Below, in pieces: positions 6,867-16,900 of a stretch of DNA of 25,887 nt. This stretch comes from a virus. The notes under the pieces were generated by a model, which worked only from the letters and a program-made list of their open reading frames with translations, was not told the origin of the DNA and did no database searches. The stretch spans positions 1 through 25,887 of IMG/VR virus record IMGVR_UViG_3300012944_000055. One strand, given 5' to 3'. Every line of letters starts with the position of its first letter. Within the stretch, counting starts at the first letter, position 1. Made by a program: the position numbers and the translations under genes.

Positions 6867-7946
6867 GTGACTGATCTGACTGAGATCGCGAATCGTTCTC
6901 TCCAAGCTGTTGGGTCTAGAACCAATATAACCGCAGGAGAGCTTGTCGCCAGTTCCACCAACGAAGCGATCCAGATCAATCTCGTCTATGCAACTGTTCG
7001 TGATGAAATCATTCGCCAAGCCCCTTGGAATTGTGCTAAAAACCTCGCTACATTAACCTTCATCACCTCTGCACCAGGGACGCCGGAGAATCCAACTGCT
7101 AGCATGCTTACGTGGCAGAAAGGAATCCCGGCGCCGCCTTGGGCCTACGAATACCAATACCCTACCGATTGCCTTCGCGCAATCTCAATCGTTCCACAAT
7201 TTGCAACTGGCTTCGGTGGAGGAGTTCCTATAACCACCGCTGTAACCGGAGGCATCCCTTCCTTCTGGAACGGGCCTCCGGTTAAATTCCAAGTTCAAGT
7301 CGATCAATTCTTCTGTGCAACTACAGTAGCAATCGCCAACGGAGGTACCGGCCATGCAATTGGAGATGTTCTCACATTGGCCACTCCAGCCTCCGGACTT
7401 GGCGCACCTGCACAGGTATTGGTCACTGCCGTCGCAGGGGGTGTTATCACTGGAGCATCAATTATTACAAGTATCTTCGAAGAAGTTCTTGCCGGAAGCT
7501 ATTTCACAATCCCTACCAATCCCATTGCACAAGGTTCTTCAACTGGAGTTGGAATTGGAGCAACCTTTAATCTAACCTTTGCTTCGCCGCCAACGAAGTT
7601 CGACCAACGAGTCATTCTGTGCAATCAAGAATCTGCAATCCTTACTTATGTAAAACGAATTACCGATCCTAATATCATGGACGATGACTTCGTCGAAGCC
7701 TTAGTTCAAGCCTTAGGCGCGACTATTTGCCCTAATATCAACGGCGACAAAGCCTTGATGTCTATGGCAATCCAACGTGCTAATGCCAAAATTGCTGAAG
7801 CCCGTAAAAACGACGGCAATGAAGGCCTAACCATTAACGATGTCACCCCAGACTGGCTCCGCACACGCGGTATCGCCTATCCGAATTGGGAGTTTTCACC
7901 GAATTCCCAATTCGACTGGGGTCCAATGTTTACACCATATGGTTAA
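6867..7946 (+). CDS. Tail tubular protein A-like (gp11-type adaptor)
   Basis: The start is a GTG with AAGGAG seven bases before it. The 359-residue product begins with T-D-L-T-E-I-A-N-R-S-L-Q-A-V-G, then A-T-V-R-D-E-I-I-R-Q-A-P-W-N-C-A near residue 40, the signature of podoviral tail tube A proteins that join the portal ring to the nozzle. The C-terminal part (E-S-A-I-L-T-Y-V-K-R-I-T-D-P onwards) is also typical. Between about residues 150 and 240 there is an extra beta-rich, glycine-rich segment (G-G-T-G-H-A-I-G-D-V-L-T-L) that interrupts the core; a similar-looking insert occurs in the next gene. The neighbour at 7953 is the nozzle, as in T7. Confidence 0.85.
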   Translation: MTDLTEIANRSLQAVGSRTNITAGELVASSTNEAIQINLVYATVRDEIIRQAPWNCAKNLATLTFITSAPGTPENPTASMLTWQKGIPAPPWAYEYQYPTDCLRAISIVPQFATGFGGGVPITTAVTGGIPSFWNGPPVKFQVQVDQFFCATTVAIANGGTGHAIGDVLTLATPASGLGAPAQVLVTAVAGGVITGASIITSIFEEVLAGSYFTIPTNPIAQGSSTGVGIGATFNLTFASPPTKFDQRVILCNQESAILTYVKRITDPNIMDDDFVEALVQALGATICPNINGDKALMSMAIQRANAKIAEARKNDGNEGLTINDVTPDWLRTRGIAYPNWEFSPNSQFDWGPMFTPYG

Positions 7947-7952
7947 TCTCTG

Positions 7953-10784
7953 ATGGCCCAGCCAGTAATGCAACATAGCTTCCATGCTGGGGAACTCGCC
8001 CCAGCATTAAACGCTCGAGTGGACTTAGCAAAGTATCGCTCTGCCGCTTCACTAATGAGAAATTTCTACGTCGACTACCGTGGCGGGGCCTCCACTCGTG
8101 CAGGAACTAAATATGTCCTACAAGCCTTTAAGTCCGCCACTGCGATCCGTATTATCCCATTCTCGGCTTCCTTTACTGTCAACTACGTGCTTGAATTTGG
8201 AGATTTCTACATCCGATTCCACTTCAATGGCGCTCCAATTCTTGAGGCTTCTAAGCCGATCCTCGGGATTACCCAGGCGAGCCCTGGCATTCTCAACGTC
8301 ACTGCCCACGGTTATTCCACGGGTGAATGGGTTTTCATAACCAACATTATCGGGATGACTCAACTAAACGGTCGCTACGCCAAGGTCGTTGTCACCGATG
8401 CGAATCATTTCTCGCTCCAGCGAATTCTTGATAGCAGTGCTATAAACACCGGCGCTTATTCCGCCTATGTTAGTGGCGGAACGGTCGCTCGTGTTTACAC
8501 ATTGCCCTCGCCTTTTGCCGCTGCTGATCTTGCTTTAGTTAAATATGCTCAAAATGTTAATACAATGGTGCTTTGCCATCCTAACTATGCACCTCAAATT
8601 CTTACGCTTATCTCCGCCAATAACTGGACAATTTCTACCATTTCCTTCGGCGCTACTATTTCTACACCTATTGGTCAATCTGTGGCTACAACTCTTGCTG
8701 CTGGTACTGTAAACTATTCCTATCGTGTAACTGCGGTTGACTTTAATGGGCAAGAAAGTGGTCCATCTGCTGCTGCAATTATAGGACCGTTAACTGATAT
8801 CACAACGGTTCCAGGTACTAATACTATTTCTTGGTCTGGAGTTGCGGGGGCTCAATACTATAATGTTTATAAAGCCACTCGGGCCTATGGTGCAGCTGTA
8901 GCCGCTGGCGCAATGCATGGCTTTATTGGCTTCACCGTCGGAACTTCATTCCAAGATACCAATATTACCGCCGACTTTTCTCTCACTCCGCCAATCCCAC
9001 AAAATCCTTTCCTTGGCGGTCCTGTAACATCTGTCACTGTTACAAATGCTGGTACCTATACAACCGTTCCAACTGTTACCATTGCCACACCTGCTTCTGG
9101 ACAGCAAGCGACTGGTTATGCTGCCTTGCAAGTCCAAGGCACGCCTACTGTAGCAGCCTCAAGTTCTGGTTGGGCTGTGGGTGATATCGCAATAATAAAC
9201 CCTGATCCAGGCCGTCCTGGACTTGTTGTTCTTCTTGTCGTTGCTACGCTTACTGGAACTCAAGTCGCAACATTTCAACCAGTTACATTTCCGGGAAGTA
9301 ATCCAGGAAACATAACCACAGGTACTACGCCGGGTAATCCTGTTTCATTCCATCAAGGCGGTACTTTTGGCCCTACTGTAACTGTTAACCTAACTTGGGG
9401 CGTTGGGTACGTCACCATTCTTTCGGGAGGAACTGGTTATACCGTAGTTCCAGCTGTAACTTTTTCTACTGGGGCAGCTGCAGCTACAGCAGTTATTGGA
9501 GGTAACACTGGTAATCCTTCTGTTCCTGCATATTTTCAACAACGCCTTGTCTTAGCTGCTCCTCCACTATCGCCAGGGCAGATGAATTTCTCTAAATCCG
9601 CAGCATTCTTCAACTTCGACATTTCTACTCCAATTCAACCTGACGATGCTCTTATTGAAACTCTTGCTGCACTTACGCTGCAATCAATTAAGTCCATGAT
9701 CCCGATGCCTTCGGGACTTGTTACTTTAACCGACAAACAAGCTTGGCTTGTCAACGGTGGCGGAACAAACGCTTCGATAACTCCAATTGATGCTACCGCA
9801 AATCCACAAGCCTACAACGGCGCAGGGGATCTTCCACCGATTGTGGGCAACTTCGATGTTCTTTACGTTCAATCCAAAGGCTCTATTGTTCGTGATCTGG
9901 CATTCAACTTCTACACCCAGGTTTACACAGGCACTGATATCTCTGTTCTATCGAGCCATCTCTTTTATGGTTTTACCATTTCTAGTTGGGCCTTCGCCGA
10001 AGAACCTTTCAAAGTCATTTGGGCTGTGCGTAGCGATGGGCAGTGCCTATCCCTGACTTTCTTAAAGGAACAAGATCTTATCGGCTGGGCACACAGTGAT
10101 ACTAATGGTCTCTTCAAATCCAACTGTGTAGTTACTGAAACCGTCTCCTTTGGCGCTGTCGACGCAGTTTACTTCGTAATCCAAAGGACCATCAATGGAA
10201 ACACTGTGCAATACATCGAGCGAATGGCTGAGCGTATCTTCCCCAACGGCGTGGTTGATGCTTGGTGTGTGGATGCTGGTTTGCAGTATTCTGGCGCTCC
10301 TGCAACATCTTTCACAGGCGCGGAACACTTGGCTAATACAGTCCTTACAGGCCTTGCAGATGGCCAGGTTGTATCTGTCACGCCAACAATCGATGGCGCG
10401 TTTAGCCTTGCAGCAGCTTCGAAAGTCACCGTAGGCCTTTCGTTCTTGCCACAACTCACAACCCTCGCCCTCGATCTCGGTGAACCTACAGTTCAATCCA
10501 AACGCAAGAAAGCGGTAGCCGTAACTGCCCGTGTTCAAGACACCCTTGGTCTTTCTGCGGGTCGTACATTTGCAACCGCCGTCCCGATGAAAGACCTTGT
10601 TCGTGGTCAAATTGGTACAATGTCTAACACAGTCGTGACTGATCTCGTCACTTCCGACGCTCGTACGATTGTTGATCCGCAGTATGATGTCTTTGGTCAA
10701 TATTCGTTTCAACAATCCAATCCCTTCCCTGCAACTATCCTTGGAGTCATTCCAGAAATCGTAGTCGGAGACACACCCAAGTGA
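7953..10784 (+). CDS. Tail tubular protein B-like (gp12-type nozzle)
   Basis: The 943-residue product opens with H-S-F-H-A-G-E-L-A-P-A-L-N-A-R-V-D and R-N-F-Y-V-D-Y-R-G-G-A-S-T-R-A-G-T-K-Y-V, the standard beginning of podoviral tail nozzle proteins. Residues of roughly 240-310 form a fibronectin-III-like unit (Y-S-Y-R-V-T-A-V-D ... Y-Y-N-V-Y-K). Residues of roughly 360-510 hold a G/T/V-rich insert with two Y-T-x-V-P-x-V-T-x-x-T repeats, followed by the family block Y-F-Q-Q-R-L-V-L-A. The protein forms the tail tip to which spikes attach. There is no clear ribosome site before the ATG, so coupling to the upstream gene is likely. Confidence 0.85.
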   Translation: MAQPVMQHSFHAGELAPALNARVDLAKYRSAASLMRNFYVDYRGGASTRAGTKYVLQAFKSATAIRIIPFSASFTVNYVLEFGDFYIRFHFNGAPILEASKPILGITQASPGILNVTAHGYSTGEWVFITNIIGMTQLNGRYAKVVVTDANHFSLQRILDSSAINTGAYSAYVSGGTVARVYTLPSPFAAADLALVKYAQNVNTMVLCHPNYAPQILTLISANNWTISTISFGATISTPIGQSVATTLAAGTVNYSYRVTAVDFNGQESGPSAAAIIGPLTDITTVPGTNTISWSGVAGAQYYNVYKATRAYGAAVAAGAMHGFIGFTVGTSFQDTNITADFSLTPPIPQNPFLGGPVTSVTVTNAGTYTTVPTVTIATPASGQQATGYAALQVQGTPTVAASSSGWAVGDIAIINPDPGRPGLVVLLVVATLTGTQVATFQPVTFPGSNPGNITTGTTPGNPVSFHQGGTFGPTVTVNLTWGVGYVTILSGGTGYTVVPAVTFSTGAAAATAVIGGNTGNPSVPAYFQQRLVLAAPPLSPGQMNFSKSAAFFNFDISTPIQPDDALIETLAALTLQSIKSMIPMPSGLVTLTDKQAWLVNGGGTNASITPIDATANPQAYNGAGDLPPIVGNFDVLYVQSKGSIVRDLAFNFYTQVYTGTDISVLSSHLFYGFTISSWAFAEEPFKVIWAVRSDGQCLSLTFLKEQDLIGWAHSDTNGLFKSNCVVTETVSFGAVDAVYFVIQRTINGNTVQYIERMAERIFPNGVVDAWCVDAGLQYSGAPATSFTGAEHLANTVLTGLADGQVVSVTPTIDGAFSLAAASKVTVGLSFLPQLTTLALDLGEPTVQSKRKKAVAVTARVQDTLGLSAGRTFATAVPMKDLVRGQIGTMSNTVVTDLVTSDARTIVDPQYDVFGQYSFQQSNPFPATILGVIPEIVVGDTPK

Positions 10785-11203
10785 AAGTAAACATTGTCGA
10801 CGTCAGCGACTGCGATTTTGCCATCTTTCCTCTGCAAGAAGCATTAACTAACGAGCAATGGAAAATCGTTGGCGATTGCTATGCGCGAAGCGAGGAACGA
10901 TTTATTGGCACCGCAGATAATGTCCTCGCTTGCATGTGGGGATTAATTCCTCCAACTCTAATGTCTGACCGTGCCTATTTATGGCTTTACCACAATGACC
11001 TTGTGGAACAGTACAAATTCGCCTTCATTCGCCATAGCCAGGTTCAAATCAAACGTATGCTTAAAGCTTATCCTATTATCATTGGAGACTGTATGGTTTC
11101 TAACACAATTGGTCGACGGTGGTTAACCTGGCTTGGGGCCAAGTTCGACCATCCCCATGGTGACCTTTCTTCGTTTGAAATAAAGGCTAAAGTCAATGGC
11201 TGA
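10781..11203 (+). CDS. gp13-like phage protein (DUF2833-type)
   Basis: The start is a GTG overlapping the previous stop (GTGA). The 140-residue product has V-L-A-C-M-W-G-L-I-P-P-T-L-M-S-D-R-A-Y-L-W-L in the middle and F-I-R-H-S-Q followed later by R-R-W-L-T-W-L-G-A-K-F. I associate this pattern with the T7 gp13-position family (DUF2833), which resembles a reduced acetyltransferase fold and is needed for virion morphogenesis. Its position, right after the nozzle and before the gp14-like gene, matches T7-type order. Catalytic function is not claimed. Confidence 0.7.
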   Translation: MKVNIVDVSDCDFAIFPLQEALTNEQWKIVGDCYARSEERFIGTADNVLACMWGLIPPTLMSDRAYLWLYHNDLVEQYKFAFIRHSQVQIKRMLKAYPIIIGDCMVSNTIGRRWLTWLGAKFDHPHGDLSSFEIKAKVNG

Positions 11204-11729
11204 TCCGATTACCCTAGCCACTATTGCGATTGTTGGCAGTGGAGCAAGCGCAGCAGTTGGCGCAGCTGGGGCTTTATATACTGGCTTTGCCAATGCGCAA
11301 GCATACAAATACCAATCTGGCGTCGCCGAGGTTAATAAACGAATCGCTTTGCAAAATGCTGAATTCTCTCGCGCTGCCGGAGAATCTAAAGCCGAAACCT
11401 CTGGGCTCAAAACCCGCGCTATGGTCGGCGAGACAATCGCAAAACAAGGCTCTTCTGGCTTTCGCGTAGGCGAGGGCTCAGGTGGTAAAGTTCTTGAATC
11501 TGAGCAAATGCTAGGCGCAGCAGAGCAAGATACTATCCGCTCCAACGCCGCCCGCGCAGCTTATGGTCATGAAGTTGAGGCGATAAACTTCGGCGCACAG
11601 AGTGAGTTATATAAAAATGCCGCTACGACCTCTGAAATCTCCGGAGGTATAAACGCAACCTCCTCTCTCCTTGGCGGTGCTTCCTCCGTCTCTTCGAAAT
11701 GGCTTCAATACAACGATTACTTCGGATAA
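11196..11729 (+). CDS. Internal virion protein B-like (gp14-type ejection protein)
   Basis: The 177-residue product has an N-terminal hydrophobic A/G-rich segment (about residues 5-32) followed by long helical, Ala- and Gln-rich sequence with an S-R-A-A-G-E-S-K-A-E motif and many alanines. This is the usual make-up of T7 gp14-type ejection proteins that insert in the outer membrane and start the DNA channel. It overlaps the preceding gene by eight bases and is followed by gp15- and gp16-position genes. Sequence similarity is low in this family, so the call rests on composition, size and order. Confidence 0.7.
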   Translation: MADPITLATIAIVGSGASAAVGAAGALYTGFANAQAYKYQSGVAEVNKRIALQNAEFSRAAGESKAETSGLKTRAMVGETIAKQGSSGFRVGEGSGGKVLESEQMLGAAEQDTIRSNAARAAYGHEVEAINFGAQSELYKNAATTSEISGGINATSSLLGGASSVSSKWLQYNDYFG

Positions 11730-11732
11730 CCC

Positions 11733-13925
11733 ATGCCCCAAGTACCTTATAAAGGCGTCCCGGACGTTCAAGCTGAAGATCGTCCTACGCCATATTTTCA
11801 TGTCAATGCCGTTTCCGAAGCCTTTGGCGCCAACATTGGCCAAGCCATAAGCCATCTCGGTTCCCAAATTGAACATTCTTCCGACGAGCTCTTCGGCCGC
11901 GCCATTGCGTTGCAAAAACTTCGGAATGAAACCGAGGCTGACCAAGCTATCTCCGACTACATGATCAAATCCGCCCCGCTCCGTGCTGATTTCAACTCTA
12001 AACAAGGCCGCGACGCAGTCGATTCCTATCCTGGCCACATCAAAGATCTCGATACTCTTCGCACTGGCGTACGTAAAAGCCTTTCCAATCCCGATGCCCA
12101 GCGCCGCTATGATGCTTCTAGCCGTGGTTTTATGGGCCGAGAAATCTTCGCCGGCGCTGGCCATGCCGCAACACAGAACAAAAAATGGGCCAACGATGAA
12201 GCAAAAGCTGGTATTGATCCATTGTTCCAACAAATCTCCCAAAACCCCAATGATCAGAACGTCTTCGACACTAATGTTAAAGAAATCAACACTCGTATCG
12301 ATCAGCAAGCTGCCCTCGGTGGTTGGGGACCGGATCAGACAGACCGTGAAAAGGCCCTGCATTATTCTATGGCTCTGACCCATCGAATCGAAGCAGTTTC
12401 CCAACGCGGAGACCCTGTACGTGCTCGCCAAATGCTGGAAGAAAATCGGGATAAAATCTTTGCGCAGCACCGTAACCATGTCGAAAACGTCACCCAGTCT
12501 CAACTCGATAACACCGGCGCTCGCGTTATTTCTGACAACGTCCGAGAAGGCTGGGCCCCTTATATGCAACCTAATCATGTTGATCGCGCTGCTAATGTTG
12601 ATAAAACACTTGTGTCGGTAGTACAAGCTGCGCAGAAGGATTTGGAAGTGCAAGGAATAAAGGTAACCATTGGTGGCCAAGGTGGAAAACGAACCCCCGA
12701 AGAGCAGGCTAAACTTGTCGCAGCTGGACGTTCCAAGACGTATAATTCAGATCATCTATCAGGGCGTGCCCTTGATTTGGTTCCCCTCGATGACAAAGGT
12801 AGGGAGAATTATGAGGACAAGGCCACGTATGGTAAAATCGCGGAGGCCATGGAGAAGGCCTCTGTTAGACTTGGTATCCCCCTGGCCGCGAAGTCTGAGG
12901 ATTTTAAATCTTGGGACCCAGGCCATTATTCATTGGATAAAAACTTTGATGTTAAAGACGCACCGAAACGGCCAGAGCCGACTGAAAAGGAACTCGTAGA
13001 ACGTGGAGAAAACTATGCGAAGCAACTCTTCCCGGATAATACTTTATTCCACGATTACACTCGCCAACGGATTAGTACTGGATATAACGAGATTAAACGG
13101 CAACGTCGAGAGGCTGAGACCGAGAATCTCAACACTGTCTACGATGGAATCATGGGGAATAGTTCGCAGGGTAAAGTGCCGACATCTGTCGAAGAACTCA
13201 CAATGGACCCTAGAATTAATGAAGCTTTTAATAACCTAGAACCCCCGAAGCAATTCGCCATGCTCAAGCGAATGGAAAACGTAGCTAACGCTCAGAAGCG
13301 TGAAAATTCCGAAATCGAAGGTCGACGACTTCGGGGACAGGCAATCAATGATCCAACAGGATTCTTGAAAGAAGACGTGCTTTCTAATGATAAAATCTCC
13401 TATGGCGAAATGAAATCTCTTCTATCTCTCCAGGACCAAATTCGTAAGAACCCAGATCAACGAGATCCACAAATCCAACGCGCTTTAAGCGTCTCTGCCC
13501 TTGGCCCCAAGCTCCGCGCCATAGGCCTTACAAAGGCCGACCGTCCCGATGACTACAATGCCTTCATCGGAACTTTGCAAGATACAATCGTGGAGCACAT
13601 GAAGGAAAACAATAACAAGCCCCCAACGATTGATGAAATCAAAACCATCGGCAATCGCCTCTTGCAAGAATACTCCGAACCCGGTGCTATCTGGGGCAAT
13701 CTTTGGACGAATAAATATTCCATCTACAATAAGTCCTTGCCTGCGAAAGAACTCGACAAAGTCCGCACGGATTATATGGATAAACATCCGAAAGAACCTC
13801 CTCCAGACGATGAATCCTTGCAACGCGAATATCGCTTGCAACTCTATGAAACCATTTGGAAAGGCAAAGGCAAGCCTGCTGAAGCTCTCCGAGCCCCAGG
13901 CGCTGGTGCAGGACTTGGCCAATGA
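11733..13925 (+). CDS. Internal virion protein C-like with embedded M15-type peptidase domain
   Basis: The 730-residue product is mainly helical and charged, as expected for a T7 gp15-position ejection protein. Residues of about 290-400 contain an M15-type (VanY/endolysin) peptidase domain. R-T-P-E-E-Q-A-K-L-V-A-A-G-R-S is followed by H341-L-S-G-R-A-L-D348 (the H-x6-D zinc ligands) and by W394-D-P-G-H398, which supplies the second histidine. These enzymes cut peptide stems of peptidoglycan. In an ejected protein this would open the wall for DNA entry. The stretch coding for the domain uses AGA/AGG and other codons less common in the flanks, which may mean late insertion. The stop overlaps the next ATG (ATGA). 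Confidence 0.8.
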   Translation: MPQVPYKGVPDVQAEDRPTPYFHVNAVSEAFGANIGQAISHLGSQIEHSSDELFGRAIALQKLRNETEADQAISDYMIKSAPLRADFNSKQGRDAVDSYPGHIKDLDTLRTGVRKSLSNPDAQRRYDASSRGFMGREIFAGAGHAATQNKKWANDEAKAGIDPLFQQISQNPNDQNVFDTNVKEINTRIDQQAALGGWGPDQTDREKALHYSMALTHRIEAVSQRGDPVRARQMLEENRDKIFAQHRNHVENVTQSQLDNTGARVISDNVREGWAPYMQPNHVDRAANVDKTLVSVVQAAQKDLEVQGIKVTIGGQGGKRTPEEQAKLVAAGRSKTYNSDHLSGRALDLVPLDDKGRENYEDKATYGKIAEAMEKASVRLGIPLAAKSEDFKSWDPGHYSLDKNFDVKDAPKRPEPTEKELVERGENYAKQLFPDNTLFHDYTRQRISTGYNEIKRQRREAETENLNTVYDGIMGNSSQGKVPTSVEELTMDPRINEAFNNLEPPKQFAMLKRMENVANAQKRENSEIEGRRLRGQAINDPTGFLKEDVLSNDKISYGEMKSLLSLQDQIRKNPDQRDPQIQRALSVSALGPKLRAIGLTKADRPDDYNAFIGTLQDTIVEHMKENNNKPPTIDEIKTIGNRLLQEYSEPGAIWGNLWTNKYSIYNKSLPAKELDKVRTDYMDKHPKEPPPDDESLQREYRLQLYETIWKGKGKPAEALRAPGAGAGLGQ

Positions 13926-16900
13926 CCGACGCCTATGATCCCTTCGATAACCTCGCCGTTGACCGAACCATCGGCACCCTTGAAGACCCACCAGAGGACG
14001 CCGCTCGGGCGATAGACCTTGGTAACAAAACTGGCGCCAATCCCGTCGCGATCCACGCGGATATTGAAAGCTTTGAAAACAATGTCAAAGCTGCTACCAC
14101 TGCTCAGCTTATTCGTGGTAACCGTCATATTAGTGATTATATTAATAGTCACCCTTTAGCCGGAATTGTTTCCAACGGCGATTTACATAATCTCGACGAA
14201 GCCTCCGGGAAGATGAAGGCGTTGCCTAAAGGGCGGAGCGCGGTTGAGAAAGACTTCGGCGAAACCGCAGGTAGCCTAGCTGTGCAATGGGGGCAGAATC
14301 TCGTCGATGCTCTTTGGGATTCTGGAAAGTCCCTTTCAAGCATTCCAAAGGATTGGGATGAGCATACTATTCCTAACGATGAAGTTCGGAACGCGGCGGA
14401 GCTTATTCGCAAAGAAGGGCCGAATTACCATAACATCACAGGCCTTCTTGGATCGTTGAACAATCTATTTGTAACCCAAATTGCCTCTGGTGATCCGTTA
14501 AACCCAACCGCAGGGTATAAACCAGTTAACCTTGGCGCACAGGATCTCGTGGGTGGACTCGTCGGGGCTTTTGGTGCAGTAACCGGCATCACGCCTTCGG
14601 TCCGCCTTTTTGCCCAGGTTGGCGAACATCAAACCGGAGTCCCTACGGAGTTCTCTGAACAAATCGCGATGCTTGGTATGATGTTTATGGGCCTTCGGCA
14701 TGGAAAATCTCACGTCTATGGTGGTGAAGTTCCACCTCCGGGGCTTTCTAAAGAAGTCGATGGTATTCGTGAACATCGTTCGAAGGAGAATCTACGTGCG
14801 CTTGACGAAGCTACTAAGTCTATGCAAAAAACCCAAACCAATCAAACTGTGCCCGATCCTCTTGGAAAGGGATTTGCAGAACTTGTTGTTGAGAATAGAA
14901 GTGTTTACGTCTCTGTCGACGCTATCAAGCGCCTCTACGGAGACAAAATTCCGGCTCCAGAAGATGGGATCCTCGGGTGGGTTGATGGAATCGGAGAGAA
15001 AATCACGAGCCATGGAGAAGTTGGGAAGGATATAGCGATTCCATTGAAGGATTGGTTAACCAAAGTCGATCCTGAGATTGCGAAAGCGTTGCATGATGAT
15101 ACTCGGGTTACCAAGGATGATGTTACTACTAACGAAGCGAAGAGATATAAGGAGCTTCAAGAGTCACAGGAAGCTGCAACTCCTGAAAAGCCCGGTGTGC
15201 AAAACATCGATCTCTCCCGCCGAGGCTTTCTCAAAGGCGCTGGAGCCACTATTGCTACTGCTGCCGCTGGCAAGGTGCCGAAGTTAGGAGAGGTGAATCC
15301 GTTTGCTGGGGCAGACCTTTCGGTTTTTGATAAAAACGCTCAGCATAGAGCTGCTGAGTTTTGGAATTTCTTCAATCCTGGCGGAGATAGGAGTAAGGAC
15401 GATGCATTCAGAAATCTAGTGAAAGGCCAATTGACTAAGGGAGCCAAGCATTTCGAAGGCCAAGGTGGGCATCCTGACGTTAAGCTTATGCAAAAAGCAG
15501 CTAGACTCATTGAATCTGGCTGGACTCCAACTGAGGAAATGCTTGTTCAGGTTCGGAAGACTGGGCAAGGCGAAGGTGGTGAGCCTTCAGAAATGACCAA
15601 GAAGATGGTCGAAGAAGACCATATGAAGCCTTCTGAAGCGGAAGAAATCTCCCAACTTCCTTGGCCCGAAGAATACATGAAAGGCGACTACCCCAAAGGC
15701 CTAACTGAACCCTTCGTTCGTGAAACCATGCATCGGCATCAAGAAGCTATTGATGAAACCCGCGATGCCTATCATCTCCGACCTTCTTTTGCAAAGCCCA
15801 AAGAGGTCAAGCTCGAAATCACCGATACTTTTGATCAACCTGAGTTCGAAGACCAATCCGGGAACAAACACAAAGCCGGGAAACTCATCGACATTAATCT
15901 GAAAGACGACGAAGGCAACCCTCTCGGCGCTATCTCCGTTATAACCGGCGAAGACTTTCTCCACGTCGACTATGCTCATAATGCCGAATTCCAACCATGG
16001 CAACATGGGTTCAACCAGATGGAGGTTTTGCTTCGGACCGCTAAAGAACTCTATAACATGTTCCCTGAGACTAAGGGCCTTGGTGGACATCTTATAAGTC
16101 GAGATAAGTATGTCAAATACACTTGGGACCAACTTTTTGGTGTGGAAGATTCAGGCCCTTCCAACATCAGCATCGCCGATCTGAAGGAGAAATACTTCGA
16201 AACTCCCTTTGAACTCGGGCCTTCTCAGCCTACTGGAGTTATCCAGTCAGCAAAGGGCAAGCGATTCACCACCGATAGCCTCGGCTCTACTACCATTCGC
16301 AGGGCTTTTCAACAACTTGACCTTGGTAGTACTATCGGTGGCCCAATAGCTGGTGCTTTGGACGCCATCGCGAAGAAAATCTCTGAAAAAGTTGGCAGTA
16401 CCCAAATCCATGTTATCAAACAGGCCGAATGGGAGGCTATGCAAGAAGGAGTGAATTTAGCTGGTTTTTATGATCCGATTAGTAATACAATTGCTATATC
16501 GGAAAACAACTTTGAAGGCCACTCTGCTTCCCGCTTTTTCTTCCATGAAGCTGTTCACGCTGCGACTGTTCGTGAGATTATTCGTAATCCAGAACTTAAT
16601 GCACGTATACAGCTTGTAATGAATGAGGTACAATCACAAATTGTCGGTAAGCATTATGGAATGACAGATACTGGAGAGTTCATTGCTGAAGCCCTTACCA
16701 ATCCAGTATTTCAACGAGAATTAGCGTTGATGAAAATCTCTCCTGAACTAGCTAAGCATCTTGGTGTACGTGAATCTGGCCTTATCAAAACCATGTGGGA
16801 TGCAATTATTCACACAATCGCTAAAGGCCTGGGCCTGGATTCAAATCCCGCGACTGTGTCGGCTTTGGAAGCCGCTATGCGAGTATCCCAAGAAGCGTTT

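Noticed and set aside
10062-10715. Minus-strand ORF of 217 codons rich in cysteine and arginine
   Set aside because: It is a reverse-frame shadow of the nozzle gene; no family pattern is visible.
11607-12680. Long minus-strand ORF of 357 codons
   Set aside because: It lies opposite the gp14- and gp15-like genes, has no recognisable domain or ribosome site, and its composition is what a reverse frame of these genes would give.
13485-13991. Minus-strand ORF of 168 codons
   Set aside because: It opposes the junction of two well-supported ejection genes and looks like a mirror of their codons.
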